DNA of 64,000 nt from Polaromonas sp. CG_9.7 (GCF_015752205.1 NZ_JADOVG010000002.1:1-64000), one strand, 5' to 3'. Counted from the first letter of the stretch, positions 7,602 to 17,147 are shown. Program-made: numbers and translations. Notes: generated from the sequence alone by a model not told the origin.

Positions 7602-9250
7602 GGCTTGCGCAGCTTGAAGCGCTGCAGCTTGCCGGTTTCGGTGCGCGGCAGCTGCGCCATGAAGGCGATCTGGCGTGGGTACTTGAACGGCGCGAGCATG
7701 GCCTTGACATGCTCTTGCAGGGCCTTGGCCAAGGCAGCATCGCCTATGTAACCAGGCCTGAGCACCACGAAGGCTTTCACAACCATGCCCCGGTCGGCAT
7801 CGGGAATGCCGACCACGCCGCATTCGGCCACCGCCGGATGCTTGAGCAGTGCGTCCTCGACCTCCGGGCCGGCGACGTTGTAGCCGGCGGTGATGATCAG
7901 GTCGTCGTCACGCGCCTGGTAGAAAAAGTAACCGTCCGCGTCTTGCGTGAAGGCGTCGCCGGGGAAATTCCAGCCATCCTTCACATAATTACGCTGGCGC
8001 TCGTCGTCCAGGTAGCGGCAGCCGGTCGGGCCCATCACCGCCAGCCGGCCGATATGCCCAAGCGGCACTTCTGCGCCGTTGTCATCCACCACTTTCGCGC
8101 TATAGCCGGGCACGACCTTGCCGATGGCGCCCGGACGCACGTCGCCGGGTGTCGAGGAAATGAAGATGTGAAACATCTCGGTCGCGCCGATGCCATCGAT
8201 GATCTCGATGCCGGTGGCGTCCTTCCAGAGTTGGCGCGTGGCGTCCGGCAGGCTTTCGCCCGCACTCACGCACAGCCGCAGGTCCGGTACGCCATGCAGC
8301 CGGGCAAACGCGGCCATCTGGCGGTAAAACGTTGGCGCGGTGTAGCAAATGGTCGCTCCGACCTGCTGGATGAGCTGGACCATCGCCTCGGGGGTGTAGG
8401 AAATCGACGGGTAGTACACCGACGCGCCAGCCCACATTGGAAAGATCAACAGGCCGCCCAGGCCGAAGGTGAAAGCCAGCGGCGGCGAACCCATGACGAT
8501 GTCGTCAGGCCGGGCCTGCAGCACATGGCGCGGCCAGGCTTCGCAAGCGGCCAGCACGTCGCGGTGGCTGTGCACTGCCGCCTTGGGGCTGCCGGTGGTG
8601 CCCGAGGTGAAGGCCATCAGGGCAATGTCGTCGCTGGCGGTCGGGCAGGGCGTGAAACAGCCGTCTTTTTGCGCCGACAGCACCGCCATCGAGCCGGGGG
8701 CGTTCATCAGGTTGAAGGGAATGATGGTCTGCAGCGTGCCGCCGCGTGACTGTGCAATCTGCAGTTCTTCCAGCAACGCGCCGTCGCACAGCGCCAGCAG
8801 GGGCTGGGCCTTGGCAATGATTTCGCCCAGTTCCTTGGCGCGCAGCAGCGGCATGCCGGCAACAGCCACTCCGCCGGCTTGCACCACGGCCAGCCAGGCC
8901 AGCGCCATGCCGATGGAATTGCCGCCGCGCAGCAGCACGCGGTTGCCGGGCTGCAGCCCAAAATCCTCGGTCAGCACCTGGGCGATACGGTTGACGCGGT
9001 CCAGGGCATCGGCATAGCTCAGCGTGATGCGGTCCGAGCGCAGCATCGGCCGGTCGCCATTGCCGTTTTGAAAAGCCCGGTTGAACAGCACCTCGACCAG
9101 GTTGGCCTGCGCCGGAATGTCGCTGTCAGGCGGATACACACGCCGGGGCCACTGGTCTGGCGGCGGCAGGCGGTCATGCACAAAGCGGTCGGTCTGTGCA
9201 GACGCGGCACTGCCTGCCGGAGCGGTCGTTGAAGGGGAGGTCGTGTTCAT
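7598..9250 (-). CDS. Aryl-CoA ligase, probably 2-aminobenzoate (benzoate)-CoA ligase
   Basis: A 550-residue ANL-superfamily synthetase that would activate an aromatic acid with ATP and CoA. Signature motifs are [18 protein letters not shown] (AMP-binding P-loop), [13 protein letters not shown], the hinge region [22 protein letters not shown], and the C-terminal catalytic lysine in [13 protein letters not shown]. The overall pattern is that of benzoate-CoA ligases, with the short N-terminal PPPDQWPRR segment of aminobenzoate-CoA ligases. Its neighbours (monooxygenase/OYE fusion, acyl-CoA dehydrogenase, enoyl-CoA hydratase) point to 2-aminobenzoate as substrate, the role of abmG in Azoarcus evansii. 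Benzoate or salicylate cannot be excluded by sequence alone. Start and stop overlap both neighbours by 4 bp. Confidence 0.85.
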   Translation of the reverse strand: MNTTSPSTTAPAGSAASAQTDRFVHDRLPPPDQWPRRVYPPDSDIPAQANLVEVLFNRAFQNGNGDRPMLRSDRITLSYADALDRVNRIAQVLTEDFGLQPGNRVLLRGGNSIGMALAWLAVVQAGGVAVAGMPLLRAKELGEIIAKAQPLLALCDGALLEELQIAQSRGGTLQTIIPFNLMNAPGSMAVLSAQKDGCFTPCPTASDDIALMAFTSGTTGSPKAAVHSHRDVLAACEAWPRHVLQARPDDIVMGSPPLAFTFGLGGLLIFPMWAGASVYYPSISYTPEAMVQLIQQVGATICYTAPTFYRQMAAFARLHGVPDLRLCVSAGESLPDATRQLWKDATGIEIIDGIGATEMFHIFISSTPGDVRPGAIGKVVPGYSAKVVDDNGAEVPLGHIGRLAVMGPTGCRYLDDERQRNYVKDGWNFPGDAFTQDADGYFFYQARDDDLIITAGYNVAGPEVEDALLKHPAVAECGVVGIPDADRGMVVKAFVVLRPGYIGDAALAKALQEHVKAMLAPFKYPRQIAFMAQLPRTETGKLQRFKLRKP

Positions 9251-10434
9251 GATTGCAGTACCGCCTTGCCAATGATGAGTTGCTGGACTTCGGTGGCGCC
9301 TTCGTAAATGCGCAATGCACGGATGTCGCGGTACAGGCTTTCGACCTTGGTGCCGACCTTCACGCCCAGGCCGCCGTGCAGCTGCAGCGCCATGTCGATG
9401 ACGCGCTGGGCATTTTCAGTCGCGGTCATCTTGGCCATCGCGGCTTCTGCCGTGACCCGCACCGGGTTGCCCCGGCGTTCGCCTTCGTCGCGCAGCCAGG
9501 CGGCGCGGTAGGTCAGCAGCGCCGCCGCATCGATCAAGGCCGCCATTTCACCGATTTTGGCCTGCGTCAATTGAAAGTCGGCGAGCGTCTGGCCGAACAT
9601 CTGGCGGGTTTTGGCATGTCGCACCGCCTCAAGCAGTGCGCGCCGTGCCATGCCCAGCGCCGCACCGGCCACCGAGGCGCGAAAGATGTCCAGCGTCTGC
9701 ATCGCCAGCCGGAAGCCGCCGTTGAGCAGCCCCAGTTGCGCATCGCCTTCCAGCCGGCAATCGGTGAACTTCAGCGTGGCCAGCGGGTGCGGCGACATCA
9801 CGGCGATGTGCTCGCTGGCGTCCAGGCCGGGCACGCTGGCGTCGATGATGAAGGCGGTGATGCCGCGTGTGCCCGCTGCCGGGTCGGTCTTGGCAAAGGT
9901 GACGTAGAAATCGGCAATGCCGCCATTGCTGATCCAGGTCTTGCTGCCGTTGACGGCCCATCCGCCTTCGGCCTGGGCCGCGCGGGTCGTCATGGCGCCG
10001 GCGTCCGACCCGGCATCGGCTTCGCTCAGGGCAAAGGCGGCTATTTTTTCGCCGCTGGCGACCTGCGGCAGGTAAGCGGCCTGCTGCGCCGGTGTGCCGG
10101 CCAGCGTGATGGCGCCGCTGCCCAGGCCTTGCATGGCGAACGCAAAATCAGCCAGCGGCGAATGAAAGGCCAGCGTTTCGCGCAGGATGACCAGCGCGCG
10201 CGAGTCGAGCGCGGGCAACGCACCACCCCATGCGCCGTCAGTACCCGCCGGTACGCAGTAGCGCAGCCAGCCCGCATCGCCCAGCCGCTGGACCCATTCG
10301 CGGCAGGCGCGCCGGTCGTCGTGTTCATCGACCTGCTGGCCGGGAATCCAGTCGGCCAGCCGCGCACCGAGTTCGCGGTGAACGTCGTCAAAGAAAGGCA
10401 GCGCCAGGTGGGTGGTTGTGGGGGTCATGGGCAA
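9247..10434 (-). CDS. Acyl-CoA dehydrogenase of the aryl-CoA cluster
   Basis: A 395-residue flavoprotein of the acyl-CoA dehydrogenase family. The three-domain layout is visible: helical N-terminus, middle beta-domain with [18 protein letters not shown] and [17 protein letters not shown] (FAD contacts), and C-terminal helices ending [25 protein letters not shown], which carries the usual catalytic-base Glu. It would introduce a double bond into a CoA-bound alicyclic or aliphatic intermediate after ring reduction, passing electrons to ETF. Its stop overlaps the start of the ligase by 4 bp. It lies 32 bp downstream of the enoyl-CoA hydratase. The exact substrate is inferred from context only. 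Confidence 0.88.
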   Translation of the reverse strand: MPMTPTTTHLALPFFDDVHRELGARLADWIPGQQVDEHDDRRACREWVQRLGDAGWLRYCVPAGTDGAWGGALPALDSRALVILRETLAFHSPLADFAFAMQGLGSGAITLAGTPAQQAAYLPQVASGEKIAAFALSEADAGSDAGAMTTRAAQAEGGWAVNGSKTWISNGGIADFYVTFAKTDPAAGTRGITAFIIDASVPGLDASEHIAVMSPHPLATLKFTDCRLEGDAQLGLLNGGFRLAMQTLDIFRASVAGAALGMARRALLEAVRHAKTRQMFGQTLADFQLTQAKIGEMAALIDAAALLTYRAAWLRDEGERRGNPVRVTAEAAMAKMTATENAQRVIDMALQLHGGLGVKVGTKVESLYRDIRALRIYEGATEVQQLIIGKAVLQS

Positions 10435-10466
10435 GGTCTTTCTGCGTGGGTGTGTTTGGGGCGGGT

Positions 10467-11321
10467 TCAGTCGCCTTGGAACACCGGTTTTTGTTTGGCG
10501 GCAAAGGCGTCGTAGGCACGTGTGAAGTCCTGCGTCTGCATGCAGATGGCTTGTGCCTGCGCCTCGGCTTCAATCGCCTGGTCCAGCGTCATGGCCCACT
10601 CCTGGTGCAGCATGGTCTTGGTCATGGCGTGCGCAAAGGTCGGGCCGCTGGCCAGGTCGCGCGCCAGCTTGTGCGCCGCCTGCATCAACGCCTCGGGCGC
10701 ATGCAGCGCATTGAAAAAGCCCCATTGCAGGCCTTCCTCAGCGCTCATGGCGCGGCCGGTGAACAGCAATTCCGACGCCCGGCCCTGGCCAATCAGGCGC
10801 GGCAGCAGCGCACAAGCGCCCATGTCCGCGCCGGCCAGACCGACGCGGGTGAACAAAAAGGCAGTGCGGGCCTGCGCTGTTCCCAGCCGCAGGTCGGACG
10901 CCAGTGCCATCATCGCGCCGGCACCGGCGCAAATGCCGTCGATGGCCGCCACGATGGGTTGCGGGCAGGCGCGCATGGCCTTGATCAGGTCGCCGGTCAT
11001 GCGGGTGAATTCAAGCAGCGCGGGCATGCGCATCCTGGTCAGCGGGCCGATGATTTCATGCACATCGCCGCCCGAGCAGAAGTTGCCGCCCGCGCCGGTC
11101 AGCACGATGACCTTCACGTCGGTGGCGTGGTTCAGTGCGCGAAACAGGTCGCGCAACTCGGCATAGGACGCAAAGGTCAGCGGATTCTTGCGCTCCGGGC
11201 GATTCAGCGTCAGTGTGGCAACGCCGTCGTCGAAGGCATAGGCGAAATGCTGCGCCTGGTAGGCGCCCAGCGCATCGAATTGCGCATGCATGGGGTTGGC
11301 CGGGCCGATGTAGTGTTTCAT
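10467..11321 (-). CDS. Enoyl-CoA hydratase/isomerase family protein
   Basis: A 284-residue crotonase-fold protein. It shows [22 protein letters not shown] near the N-terminus, then the oxyanion-hole segments [14 protein letters not shown] and [20 protein letters not shown]. It presumably hydrates or hydrolyses the unsaturated ring-derived CoA ester produced by the neighbouring dehydrogenase; some crotonase-family members open ring beta-keto-CoA esters. One of the two usual catalytic Glu positions is not obvious around [14 protein letters not shown], so the chemistry may differ from simple hydration. The gene is translationally coupled to marR (ATGA overlap at 11318-11321) and sits mid-operon. 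Confidence 0.85.
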   Translation of the reverse strand: MKHYIGPANPMHAQFDALGAYQAQHFAYAFDDGVATLTLNRPERKNPLTFASYAELRDLFRALNHATDVKVIVLTGAGGNFCSGGDVHEIIGPLTRMRMPALLEFTRMTGDLIKAMRACPQPIVAAIDGICAGAGAMMALASDLRLGTAQARTAFLFTRVGLAGADMGACALLPRLIGQGRASELLFTGRAMSAEEGLQWGFFNALHAPEALMQAAHKLARDLASGPTFAHAMTKTMLHQEWAMTLDQAIEAEAQAQAICMQTQDFTRAYDAFAAKQKPVFQGD

Positions 11322-11830
11322 GCAGTTTCCAGTGGGGTGTCGAGTGAGGTGTCGTGGTGGTAATGCTGCTTGACCTTGCCCAGCAGCTGGTGCAGGGCTT
11401 CGACCTCGGCAGGCGACAGGCCGTCGAAAGCGGCGACGATCCAGCCTTCATGCTGGAGCGCCATGTCGGCGAACAGGGCGCGGCCGGGCGGCGTCAGGCG
11501 CACCCGGTAAGCGCGGCGGTCGCCTTCGACCTTGATGCGTTCGACCAGCCCTTCGGCCACCAGCTGGTCGGTGATGCCGGTGACGTTGCCGCCGGTCACC
11601 ATCATGCGGCGCGACAGCTCGTTCATCTTCAGCCCCTCGGGCTGGCGTTCAAGCTGCGCCATCAAGTCAAAGCGCGGCAGCGTGGTGCCGAACTGCTCGC
11701 GCAACTGGGTGCGCACCTGCTTTTCAATCAGCTGCGTCAGCGTCAGCATGCGCAGCCACAGGCGCAGGGCTTCGGGGTGTTCGCTGTGGCCGCGTGCTTC
11801 CATGTCCATCGGTTTTTTCCTGTCGGTCAT
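11318..11830 (-). CDS. MarR-family regulator of the aryl-CoA cluster
   Basis: A 170-residue winged-helix regulator. The DNA-binding core reads [27 protein letters not shown], followed by the wing with [10 protein letters not shown], both standard MarR features. MarR proteins in aromatic-CoA clusters usually repress until an aryl-CoA ligand binds. An AT-rich inverted repeat overlapping the -10 upstream of the fusion gene (14632-14647) is a candidate operator. The start at ATG 11830 (MTDRKKP) was preferred. An open upstream extension is made of TAGCT-repeat sequence (AQAAIKYIAL) and is unlikely to be translated. The stop overlaps the hydratase start, so regulator and enzymes share a transcript. 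Confidence 0.87.
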   Translation of the reverse strand: MTDRKKPMDMEARGHSEHPEALRLWLRMLTLTQLIEKQVRTQLREQFGTTLPRFDLMAQLERQPEGLKMNELSRRMMVTGGNVTGITDQLVAEGLVERIKVEGDRRAYRVRLTPPGRALFADMALQHEGWIVAAFDGLSPAEVEALHQLLGKVKQHYHHDTSLDTPLETA

Positions 11831-11834
11831 TAAT

Positions 11835-11898
11835 GCTATATATTTGATAGCTGCTTGCGCTCGGCAGGATTGCGCTGAAGCCAAATTCTTCCTGAGTT
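11835..11898 (+). repeat. TAGCT-type dispersed repeat, copy 3
   Basis: ATTTGATAGCTGCTTGCGC, then TGCGCTGAAGCC and a TTCTTCCTGAG tail. This is one of the best-preserved copies. It lies immediately upstream of marR, between marR and the fusion gene. Confidence 0.65.
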
Positions 11899-11944
11899 TT
11901 TAAACAGCTGCCCAGCGCCCTGCATGCGCTTCATCTTCTCTTTT

Positions 11945-12086
11945 GTCGTTGCGGGCTTGACCCGCAATCCACAACCCCATGACTCCAACCCATTCAGCAC
12001 CCGCTTGAAAGTTCCAGGCTGCGGTCGGCTTTGCACAGGTGGATCCCGGGTCTAGCCCGGGATGGCAACGCTTCCGGGATGACAAT
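11945..12086. repeat. GGATCCCGGG-type dispersed palindromic element, copy 1
   Basis: The element is bounded by GGGCTTGACCCGCAATCCA and contains GGATCCCGGGTCTAGCCCGGG followed by a diverged GGGATGACA end. A second element of the same kind lies at 43416-43517. Such CCCGGGxxxAGCCCGGGATGAC units are widespread intergenic palindromes in proteobacteria. Here it separates the fusion gene from marR and may fold in the operon transcript. Confidence 0.65.
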
Positions 12087-12103
12087 GCTTTTCGATCTTC
12101 AAA

Positions 12104-12168
12104 CTCCTTATTTGATAGCTGCTTGCGCAGGTCCCGTCTGCGCCAGAGCCTCTTTTTGCTTGAAAATC
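12104..12168 (+). repeat. TAGCT-type dispersed repeat, copy 4, forms the 3' end of the fusion gene
   Basis: TATTTGATAGCTGCTTGCGC, then CTGCGCCAGAGCC, TCTTTTTGCTTGAAAA. It runs antisense to the monooxygenase/OYE fusion gene and encodes its last residues ([13 protein letters not shown]) and its TAA stop. Confidence 0.65.
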
Positions 12169-14603
12169 TCGCGGTAAAGCTGGTCCCGGCCGCTCAAATA
12201 CGGCTTGGGCCAGTCCACCTGCCGGCTTTGCAGTTTGGCTGCTTCATGCAGCGTCCAGGCCGGATCGGCCAGGTGCGGGCGGGCAATGGCGCACAGGTCG
12301 GCGCGGCCGGCGGCAATGATGCTGTTGACCTGGTCGGCCTCGGAAATCGCGCCGACGGCCATTGTCTGGATGCCGACTTCGTTGCGGATGCGGTCGGCAA
12401 ACGGGGTCTGGTACATGCGTCCGTAAATCGGTTTGGCCGCGCGCGTCGTCTGGCCCGACGACACGTCGATGACATCGCAACCGGCCGCCTTGAACAGCCG
12501 GGCGATCTGCACGGCATCGTCGTCGGTGTTGCCGCCGGGCGCCCAGTCGTGGGCCGAGATGCGCACGCTCATCGGCAGGTGCGCAGGCCACACCGCCCGT
12601 ATCGCGCTGAACACTTCAAGCGGGTAGCGGCAGCGGTTTTCCAGGCTGCCGCCATAGTCGTCGCCGCGCTGGTTGGTCAGCGGCGTAATGAAGCTCGACA
12701 ACAGGTAGCCGTGGGCGCAGTGCAGTTCCAGCCAGTCGAAACCGGCTTCGACCGCCCGCTGTGCGGACTGCACAAACTTGTCCTTCAGGCGCGCCATGTC
12801 GGCGTGCGTCATGGCCTGCGGCATCTGGTTGGTCGGACCATAGGACACGGCGCTGGCGGCCAGCAGCGGCCAGTTGCCTTCAAGCACCGGTTCATCTGGT
12901 GATTCCCAGCCCACCTGCGTCGAACCCTTGGGGCCGCTGTGGCCCAGTTGCAGGCCGATCTTCGCGCCCGTGCCTGCAGCATGGACAAAATCGGCAATCC
13001 GCTTGAAGGCAACCATTTGCGCGTCATTCCACAAGCCGGTGCAGGCCGGCGTGATGCGGCCCTCGGGCTCGGGCGACGTCATTTCAACCAGTACCAGCGC
13101 CGCCCCGCCCAGCGCCCGCGCGCCCAGATGCACCAGGTGAAAGTCCTGCGGCACGCCATCGACCGCGCTGTACATGGCCATGGGGGAGACGACGATGCGG
13201 TTTTTCAGCGTCAGACCGCGCACTGTCAGCGGCAGCAACATCGGCGGGGGCGGAGTGGCCCTAACGCTCGCCACACTTCCCCGTTCGTCCTTAGCCTTTC
13301 GAGGGCCGCCATCCGACGAAGCCTTATTTTCCAAGACGGGGCCGCGGGACTGGCTTTGCCAGACCGCAGGCGCAGCGGCCCCCTCGGGGGGCAGCGAACC
13401 ACACGAAGTGGGAAGCGTGGGGGTCATTCCTGCCAGCCACTGCTCATAGTCCTGCAGCCAGGCGGCGTCGCGCACGCGCAGGTTTTCGTGGCTGATGCGC
13501 TGCGAGCGCGTCATCATTGAATAGAAGAACTGCTCGGCTTCCAGGCCGCTGTAGCGTTCGACGTTTTCAAACCATTCGGTCGAATTGCGAGCGGCGTTCT
13601 GGATTTTCAGCACCTCGATCGAGCGCAGCGCTTCGTACGCCTGCAGCGCGTCGTCAGTTTCGGGGTGCGCTGCAAAGCAGCGCGCCAGCTCGATGGCGTC
13701 TTCAAGCGCCAGCTTGGTGCCGCTGCCAATCGAAAAATGCGCGGTGTGCGCCGCGTCGCCCATCAGCACGATGGGCACACGTTTGCCGTGTAGGGTTTCA
13801 TGGTGCACCCAGCGCCCGCAGACCACGCGCGGAAAGCGGATCCAGATGGCCGAGCCGCGCACATGCGTGGCGTTGTTCATCAGCGGGTGGCCATTCAGGT
13901 ATTTGGCAAAAAGGCGTTCGCAAAACGCAATGCCGTCTTGCTGGCTCATCTGGTCCAGACCGTGTGCCTTCCAGACGGCTTCGGGCGTTTCGACGATGAA
14001 GGTCGAGGTGGTGGCGTCGAACTGGTAGGCATGGGCGGCAAACCAGCCGTGCTCGGTCTGCTCGAAAGCAAAGGTGAAAGCGTCAAACGTCTGCTTTGTG
14101 CCCAGCCAGACAAAGCGGCAGTTGCGCAATTCCACATCGGGCTGGAAGGTGTCGGCATAGCGGCTGCGGATGCGGCTGTTCAGGCCGTCGCAGGCAATGA
14201 CCAGGTCGGCGTTGTACTGCGCCGCGATTGCCTGGTCGTCGCTCACGTCGGTCTCGAACACCAGATCAACGCCGAGCGCCAGGCAACGGTCCTGCAGGAT
14301 GTTGAGCAGCCGCTTGCGGCCGATACCGCAAAAGCCGTGGCCGCCCGAGCGCACTGCGGTGCCCTTGAAGAACATCTCGACGTCGTCCCAGTGGTTGAAC
14401 GCGTCACCAATCAGTTTCGCACTGTCCGGGTCGGCGGACTGCAGATTGGCCAGCGTCTGGTCTGACAGCACCACGCCCCAGCCAAAGGTGTCGAAAGGGC
14501 GGTTGCGCTCAACCACCGTGACCTGGAGGGACGGGTCTTGCCGCTTCATCAGCAGGCTGAAATACAAACCGGCGGGACCGCCGCCCAGGCAAAGGATGTG
14601 CAT
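12108..14603 (-). CDS. Bifunctional FAD monooxygenase / Old Yellow Enzyme fusion (2-aminobenzoyl-CoA monooxygenase/reductase type)
   Basis: An 831-residue fusion. Residues 1 to about 390 form a class-A FAD hydroxylase ([11 protein letters not shown] dinucleotide fold at 6-16; [22 protein letters not shown] near 280). Residues from about 455 form an Old Yellow Enzyme barrel ([36 protein letters not shown], then C-terminal flavin-phosphate region). This architecture is that of Azoarcus 2-aminobenzoyl-CoA monooxygenase/reductase, which hydroxylates and then reduces the ring of the CoA ester. Databases often name such proteins salicylyl-CoA 5-hydroxylase/oxidoreductase. The linker (about 394-454) is long, and part of it ([20 protein letters not shown]) is the translation of a dispersed REP element. 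The C-terminus is also repeat-derived. It is probably the first gene of the operon. Confidence 0.9.
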   Translation of the reverse strand: MHILCLGGGPAGLYFSLLMKRQDPSLQVTVVERNRPFDTFGWGVVLSDQTLANLQSADPDSAKLIGDAFNHWDDVEMFFKGTAVRSGGHGFCGIGRKRLLNILQDRCLALGVDLVFETDVSDDQAIAAQYNADLVIACDGLNSRIRSRYADTFQPDVELRNCRFVWLGTKQTFDAFTFAFEQTEHGWFAAHAYQFDATTSTFIVETPEAVWKAHGLDQMSQQDGIAFCERLFAKYLNGHPLMNNATHVRGSAIWIRFPRVVCGRWVHHETLHGKRVPIVLMGDAAHTAHFSIGSGTKLALEDAIELARCFAAHPETDDALQAYEALRSIEVLKIQNAARNSTEWFENVERYSGLEAEQFFYSMMTRSQRISHENLRVRDAAWLQDYEQWLAGMTPTLPTSCGSLPPEGAAAPAVWQSQSRGPVLENKASSDGGPRKAKDERGSVASVRATPPPPMLLPLTVRGLTLKNRIVVSPMAMYSAVDGVPQDFHLVHLGARALGGAALVLVEMTSPEPEGRITPACTGLWNDAQMVAFKRIADFVHAAGTGAKIGLQLGHSGPKGSTQVGWESPDEPVLEGNWPLLAASAVSYGPTNQMPQAMTHADMARLKDKFVQSAQRAVEAGFDWLELHCAHGYLLSSFITPLTNQRGDDYGGSLENRCRYPLEVFSAIRAVWPAHLPMSVRISAHDWAPGGNTDDDAVQIARLFKAAGCDVIDVSSGQTTRAAKPIYGRMYQTPFADRIRNEVGIQTMAVGAISEADQVNSIIAAGRADLCAIARPHLADPAWTLHEAAKLQSRQVDWPKPYLSGRDQLYREIFKQKEALAQTGPAQAAIK
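13338..13423 (+). repeat. GC-rich REP-like element, copy A, inside the fusion gene
   Basis: Nearly identical to copies at 19779-19866 and 24302-24390: GGGGCCGCGGGACTGGCTTT, AGACCGCAGGCGCAGCGGCC, CCCTCGGGGGGCAGCG, then CACACGAAGTGG and GCGTGGGGG. Internal stems are GGCTTTGCC and GGCCCCCTCGGGGGGC. The two other copies are intergenic; this one is read in frame as an interdomain linker. A diverged inverted counterpart (ACACTTCCCC near 13270) suggests the whole inserted unit spans about 13256-13423. Confidence 0.9.
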
Positions 14604-14631
14604 GCAATGCGTGCCTCGTGAATTGATCTAG

Positions 14632-14665
14632 CCTTAATTGTTTAAGGTTAAAGTAAATTCGTCAA
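14632..14665 (-). promoter_or_regulatory. Candidate promoter and MarR operator for the aryl-CoA cluster
   Basis: Reading leftward, TTGACG (14665-14660) and AACAAT (14642-14637) are separated by 17 bp. The -10 is embedded in the inverted repeat CCTTAA-TTGT-TTAAGG (14632-14647), a typical size and composition for a MarR dimer site. The distance to the fusion-gene ATG is about 30 bp. This is motif-based inference. Confidence 0.5.
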
Positions 14666-14771
14666 GCGGGTTTACGGCAGCCCCGCGCGGGGCTTGCGGA
14701 CATGCAGGAAATAAAATGGAAATGGAGATGGAAATGAAAATGGACGCCTGGCGATGCAGGCGCACGGCCTG

Positions 14772-15524
14772 TCAGGGCGCCTGGAAGCCCTTAGCCCGGT
14801 AGGTCAGCACCAGTGTGTCGCGCACGCCGCCCTGACGGTCCTGGCCGTCGGCCGGGAAAATCGGCGTGGTTTCGTGGATCACACGTTCGTCATCCATAAG
14901 CAGCGCCGTCAGCGGCTCCTCCATCAAAAAACGCATGCCGTGCGGGCCGTGGGCATCGAAGACGCGGGTTTCGCCACCCTTGACGCCGCGCCGCGCCACC
15001 AGCAACACGACGACAAAATCCACGCCGTCGCGGTGCGCGCCCTCGGGCGTCGGCCGGCCCACGCCCTCGGTGGTGTCGATGCGGAACTGGTGCGCTTCGA
15101 TGTGCCAGCGTGGCACCGCCCTGACTTGGGCAAACAGCCGGCCCAGGCTGGCCAGCAGTTCCCGCCACGCGGGTGCTTCGGCGACGGCCGCCTCGACCGG
15201 GTCGAACCAGCGCTCGAAGCCGCCATGCAGCGCGTTGTAGTCCAGCGGCTGCCAGTGCGCCCGGTGCGGCGTTTGCGCAAGCGCGTTGCTGTCCAGGTTC
15301 TGGATAAAGCAGGCATGGCGGCGGCGCCGGTAATTGCCACCATCCTTCAGGTGCGCATCGGTTGGCAGCCGGTCCCAGGAAGTGCTCAGCGCATCCCAGC
15401 CTTGCTGCCACTGCGGCGCCTCAAGCATCAGGCTGGCATAGAAATCAGCCGGTAGCAGCAGGCTCAGCCCGTCCTGGCGAAGCGACTGGTCGGCGGGTTT
15501 TTGGACGGTGACAATATTGAACAT
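14772..15524 (-). CDS. 2-oxoglutarate/Fe(II) dioxygenase family protein
   Basis: A 250-residue protein resembling the 2OG-Fe oxygenase 2 family (free amino-acid hydroxylases such as isoleucine dioxygenase belong here). The iron triad is visible: His164 and Asp166 in GAHRDGVDF and His217 in DERVIHETTPIF; a later Arg (GVRDTLVLTYR) would bind 2-oxoglutarate. Its substrate is unknown; an amino acid is the family precedent. ATG 15524 (MFNIVTVQKP) was chosen because upstream codons are Arg/Gly-rich and unlike the family. The gene lies upstream of, but is separated from, the aryl-CoA cluster by about 170 bp, and its role there is not evident. Confidence 0.8.
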   Translation of the reverse strand: MFNIVTVQKPADQSLRQDGLSLLLPADFYASLMLEAPQWQQGWDALSTSWDRLPTDAHLKDGGNYRRRRHACFIQNLDSNALAQTPHRAHWQPLDYNALHGGFERWFDPVEAAVAEAPAWRELLASLGRLFAQVRAVPRWHIEAHQFRIDTTEGVGRPTPEGAHRDGVDFVVVLLVARRGVKGGETRVFDAHGPHGMRFLMEEPLTALLMDDERVIHETTPIFPADGQDRQGGVRDTLVLTYRAKGFQAP

Positions 15525-15674
15525 AGCCGCTATTTTGCGCGATGACCGGCAGCCTGAAGGGCGCCCGCCTGGCAAGGCCCGCTGGCCGCTGCGTGACATG
15601 GCAGCCACCTACATACACGTGCGCAGAAGCTGCGGATAATCACACCAGTGTTTCAACCTCAGGAGGCGTATTCG

Positions 15675-15971
15675 ATGCTGTACAGATTCAAGTCAAAAAA
15701 TATGGGTGATGTGATCATGCTGGAGCCCAATGGCCGGCAGATGCTGGAAATCATCGGCAAGACGCCTGGCCCGCGCGGCATTATCCTGCCCGAGCAGATG
15801 CCTGCCGCCATCAAGGCGCTTGAAGCCGCGATCAAGCTCGAAGAGTCGGGTGACGACAAGGACGGCGATGGCGTGCCCGAAGGCGTTGGACTGCACCAGC
15901 GCGCCAAGCCCTTCATCGACATGCTGCGCTGGAACATCCAGGCAAGCCAGGAAGTGGTCTGGGGCGTTTGA
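15675..15971 (+). CDS. DUF1840 domain-containing protein
   Basis: A 98-residue small cytoplasmic protein matching the DUF1840 pattern (MLYRFKSKNMGDVIMLEPNGRQMLEIIGK..IILPEQMPAAI..PFIDMLRWNIQASQEVVWGV), which is common and uncharacterised in Burkholderiales. An excellent AGGAGG Shine-Dalgarno at 15661 sets the start. The gene stands alone, divergent from the dioxygenase, and ends in a bidirectional terminator. No function can be proposed. Confidence 0.88.
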   Translation: MLYRFKSKNMGDVIMLEPNGRQMLEIIGKTPGPRGIILPEQMPAAIKALEAAIKLEESGDDKDGDGVPEGVGLHQRAKPFIDMLRWNIQASQEVVWGV

Positions 15972-16000
15972 GCATGCTCGGGCCGCCACTGCGGTGAATT

Positions 16001-16028
16001 GAAAAAGCCCCGGCAACGGGGCTTTTTC
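16001..16028. terminator. Bidirectional intrinsic terminator
   Basis: AAAAAGCCCCGGCAACGGGGCTTTTTC: a GC-rich stem AAGCCCCG/CGGGGCTT with A- and T-runs on both sides. It is placed between the convergent DUF1840 and Bug/TctC genes and can serve both strands. Confidence 0.9.
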
Positions 16029-16051
16029 TGCGTCTGGTGGCAAGTGCCGCG

Positions 16052-17068
16052 TCAATCGACCTTGGCGCCTGAGGTTTTCACCACCTGCGCCCATTTCTTG
16101 TGCTCGGCATTGATGAAGTCTGTGAACTGCGCGGGCGTGTTGCCACCGGGAACGGCACCCTGCGCGAGCAGTTTTTCCTTGATGGCCGGTGTTTTCAGCG
16201 ACTTGGCCGCTTCCTGCTGGATGCGGCTGATGATGTCAGGCGGTGTGCCTGCAGGCGCCAGCAGGCCGAACCAGGAACTGGCCTCGAAGCCTTTGAACGC
16301 CGGGCCGCCGGCTTCCTCGACCGTTGGCACGTCGGGCAGCGCGGGGGAGCGCTGCGCGCTGGTCACGGCCAGCGCCTTGAGCCGGCCCGACTTGATCAGC
16401 TGCATCGACGACGGCAGGTTGTCGAACATCACGTCCATGTCGCCGGATGCCAGTGACATCAGCGCCGGGCTTGAGCCGCCGTAGGGAAAGTGGATCATGT
16501 AGGTACCGCTCATGGTCTTGAACAGCTCGCCTGCCATGTGGATCGAGGTGCCATTGCCGCTCGACGCCATGTTGAGCTTTCCCGGATTGGCCTTGGCCAC
16601 ACGGATGAAGTCAGCGACGTTGTTGATGCCGGCTGCCTTGGCTTTTTCAGCGTTCACGACCATGACATTGGGAACGCCGGCCACCAGCGTGATGGGCGCA
16701 AAGTCCTTTTGCGGGTCAAACGTCATGCGGCTGTACAGCGACTTGTTGATGCCGTGCGTGCCGACGGTTCCCATCAGCAGCGTGTAGCCGTCGGGCGCCG
16801 CCCTGGCCACCACGTCGGCGCCAATGTTGCCGCCCGCACCGGCGCGGTTTTCCACTACAAAGGGCTGGCCAAAGGCATTCTGCAACTCGGGTGCCATGGC
16901 GCGGGCCATGATGTCGGTGGTGCCGCCCGGTGCAAACGGCACGATGATCTTGACCGGGCGGGTCGGCCATGTCGTCTGGCTCAAGACCGGGTTTGCTACG
17001 AAAATAGTAGCTACAAGTGCAGTGTATGCGAGCGCAGAGCGGCGATTTGGCTTGAAAATTGGTGTCAA
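16052..17068 (-). CDS. Bug/TctC-family periplasmic solute-binding protein, TTG start
   Basis: A 338-residue tripartite-tricarboxylate-type binding protein. Family motifs are [56 protein letters not shown] and the C-terminal [16 protein letters not shown]. Bug proteins bind carboxylates in the periplasm. There is no ATG before residue 54 of the mature fold. The best start is TTG at 17068, preceded by ACGGAGAC at proper spacing, giving [31 protein letters not shown] as signal peptide. Most of that signal peptide is encoded by a copy of the TAGCT repeat (16994-17060). It follows another Bug gene on the same strand, with a terminator between. Confidence 0.88.
   Translation of the reverse strand: MTPIFKPNRRSALAYTALVATIFVANPVLSQTTWPTRPVKIIVPFAPGGTTDIMARAMAPELQNAFGQPFVVENRAGAGGNIGADVVARAAPDGYTLLMGTVGTHGINKSLYSRMTFDPQKDFAPITLVAGVPNVMVVNAEKAKAAGINNVADFIRVAKANPGKLNMASSGNGTSIHMAGELFKTMSGTYMIHFPYGGSSPALMSLASGDMDVMFDNLPSSMQLIKSGRLKALAVTSAQRSPALPDVPTVEEAGGPAFKGFEASSWFGLLAPAGTPPDIISRIQQEAAKSLKTPAIKEKLLAQGAVPGGNTPAQFTDFINAEHKKWAQVVKTSGAKVD
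16994..17060 (+). repeat. TAGCT-type dispersed repeat, copy 5, within signal-peptide codons
   Basis: ACGAAAATAGTAGCTAC, then TGCGAGCGCAGAGC and GATTTGGCTTGAAAATT. The TTTGGCTTGAAAA tail matches other copies well. It lies antisense in the 5' end of the Bug gene. Confidence 0.55.
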
Positions 17069-17147
17069 CAGGGTCTCCGTAAATAGTCCAGCATCCACCT
17101 TAGCGGTGACCGGCCGCAGTTTCAACAGGGTTAATCCGGGCACCAAT

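Noticed and set aside
13241..13440. A possible artefactual fusion of two separate genes at the REP copy
   Set aside because: The frame is open through the repeat, both domains have complete motifs, and the two-domain architecture is known for 2-aminobenzoyl-CoA monooxygenase/reductase; a fusion is therefore expected and only the linker is unusual.
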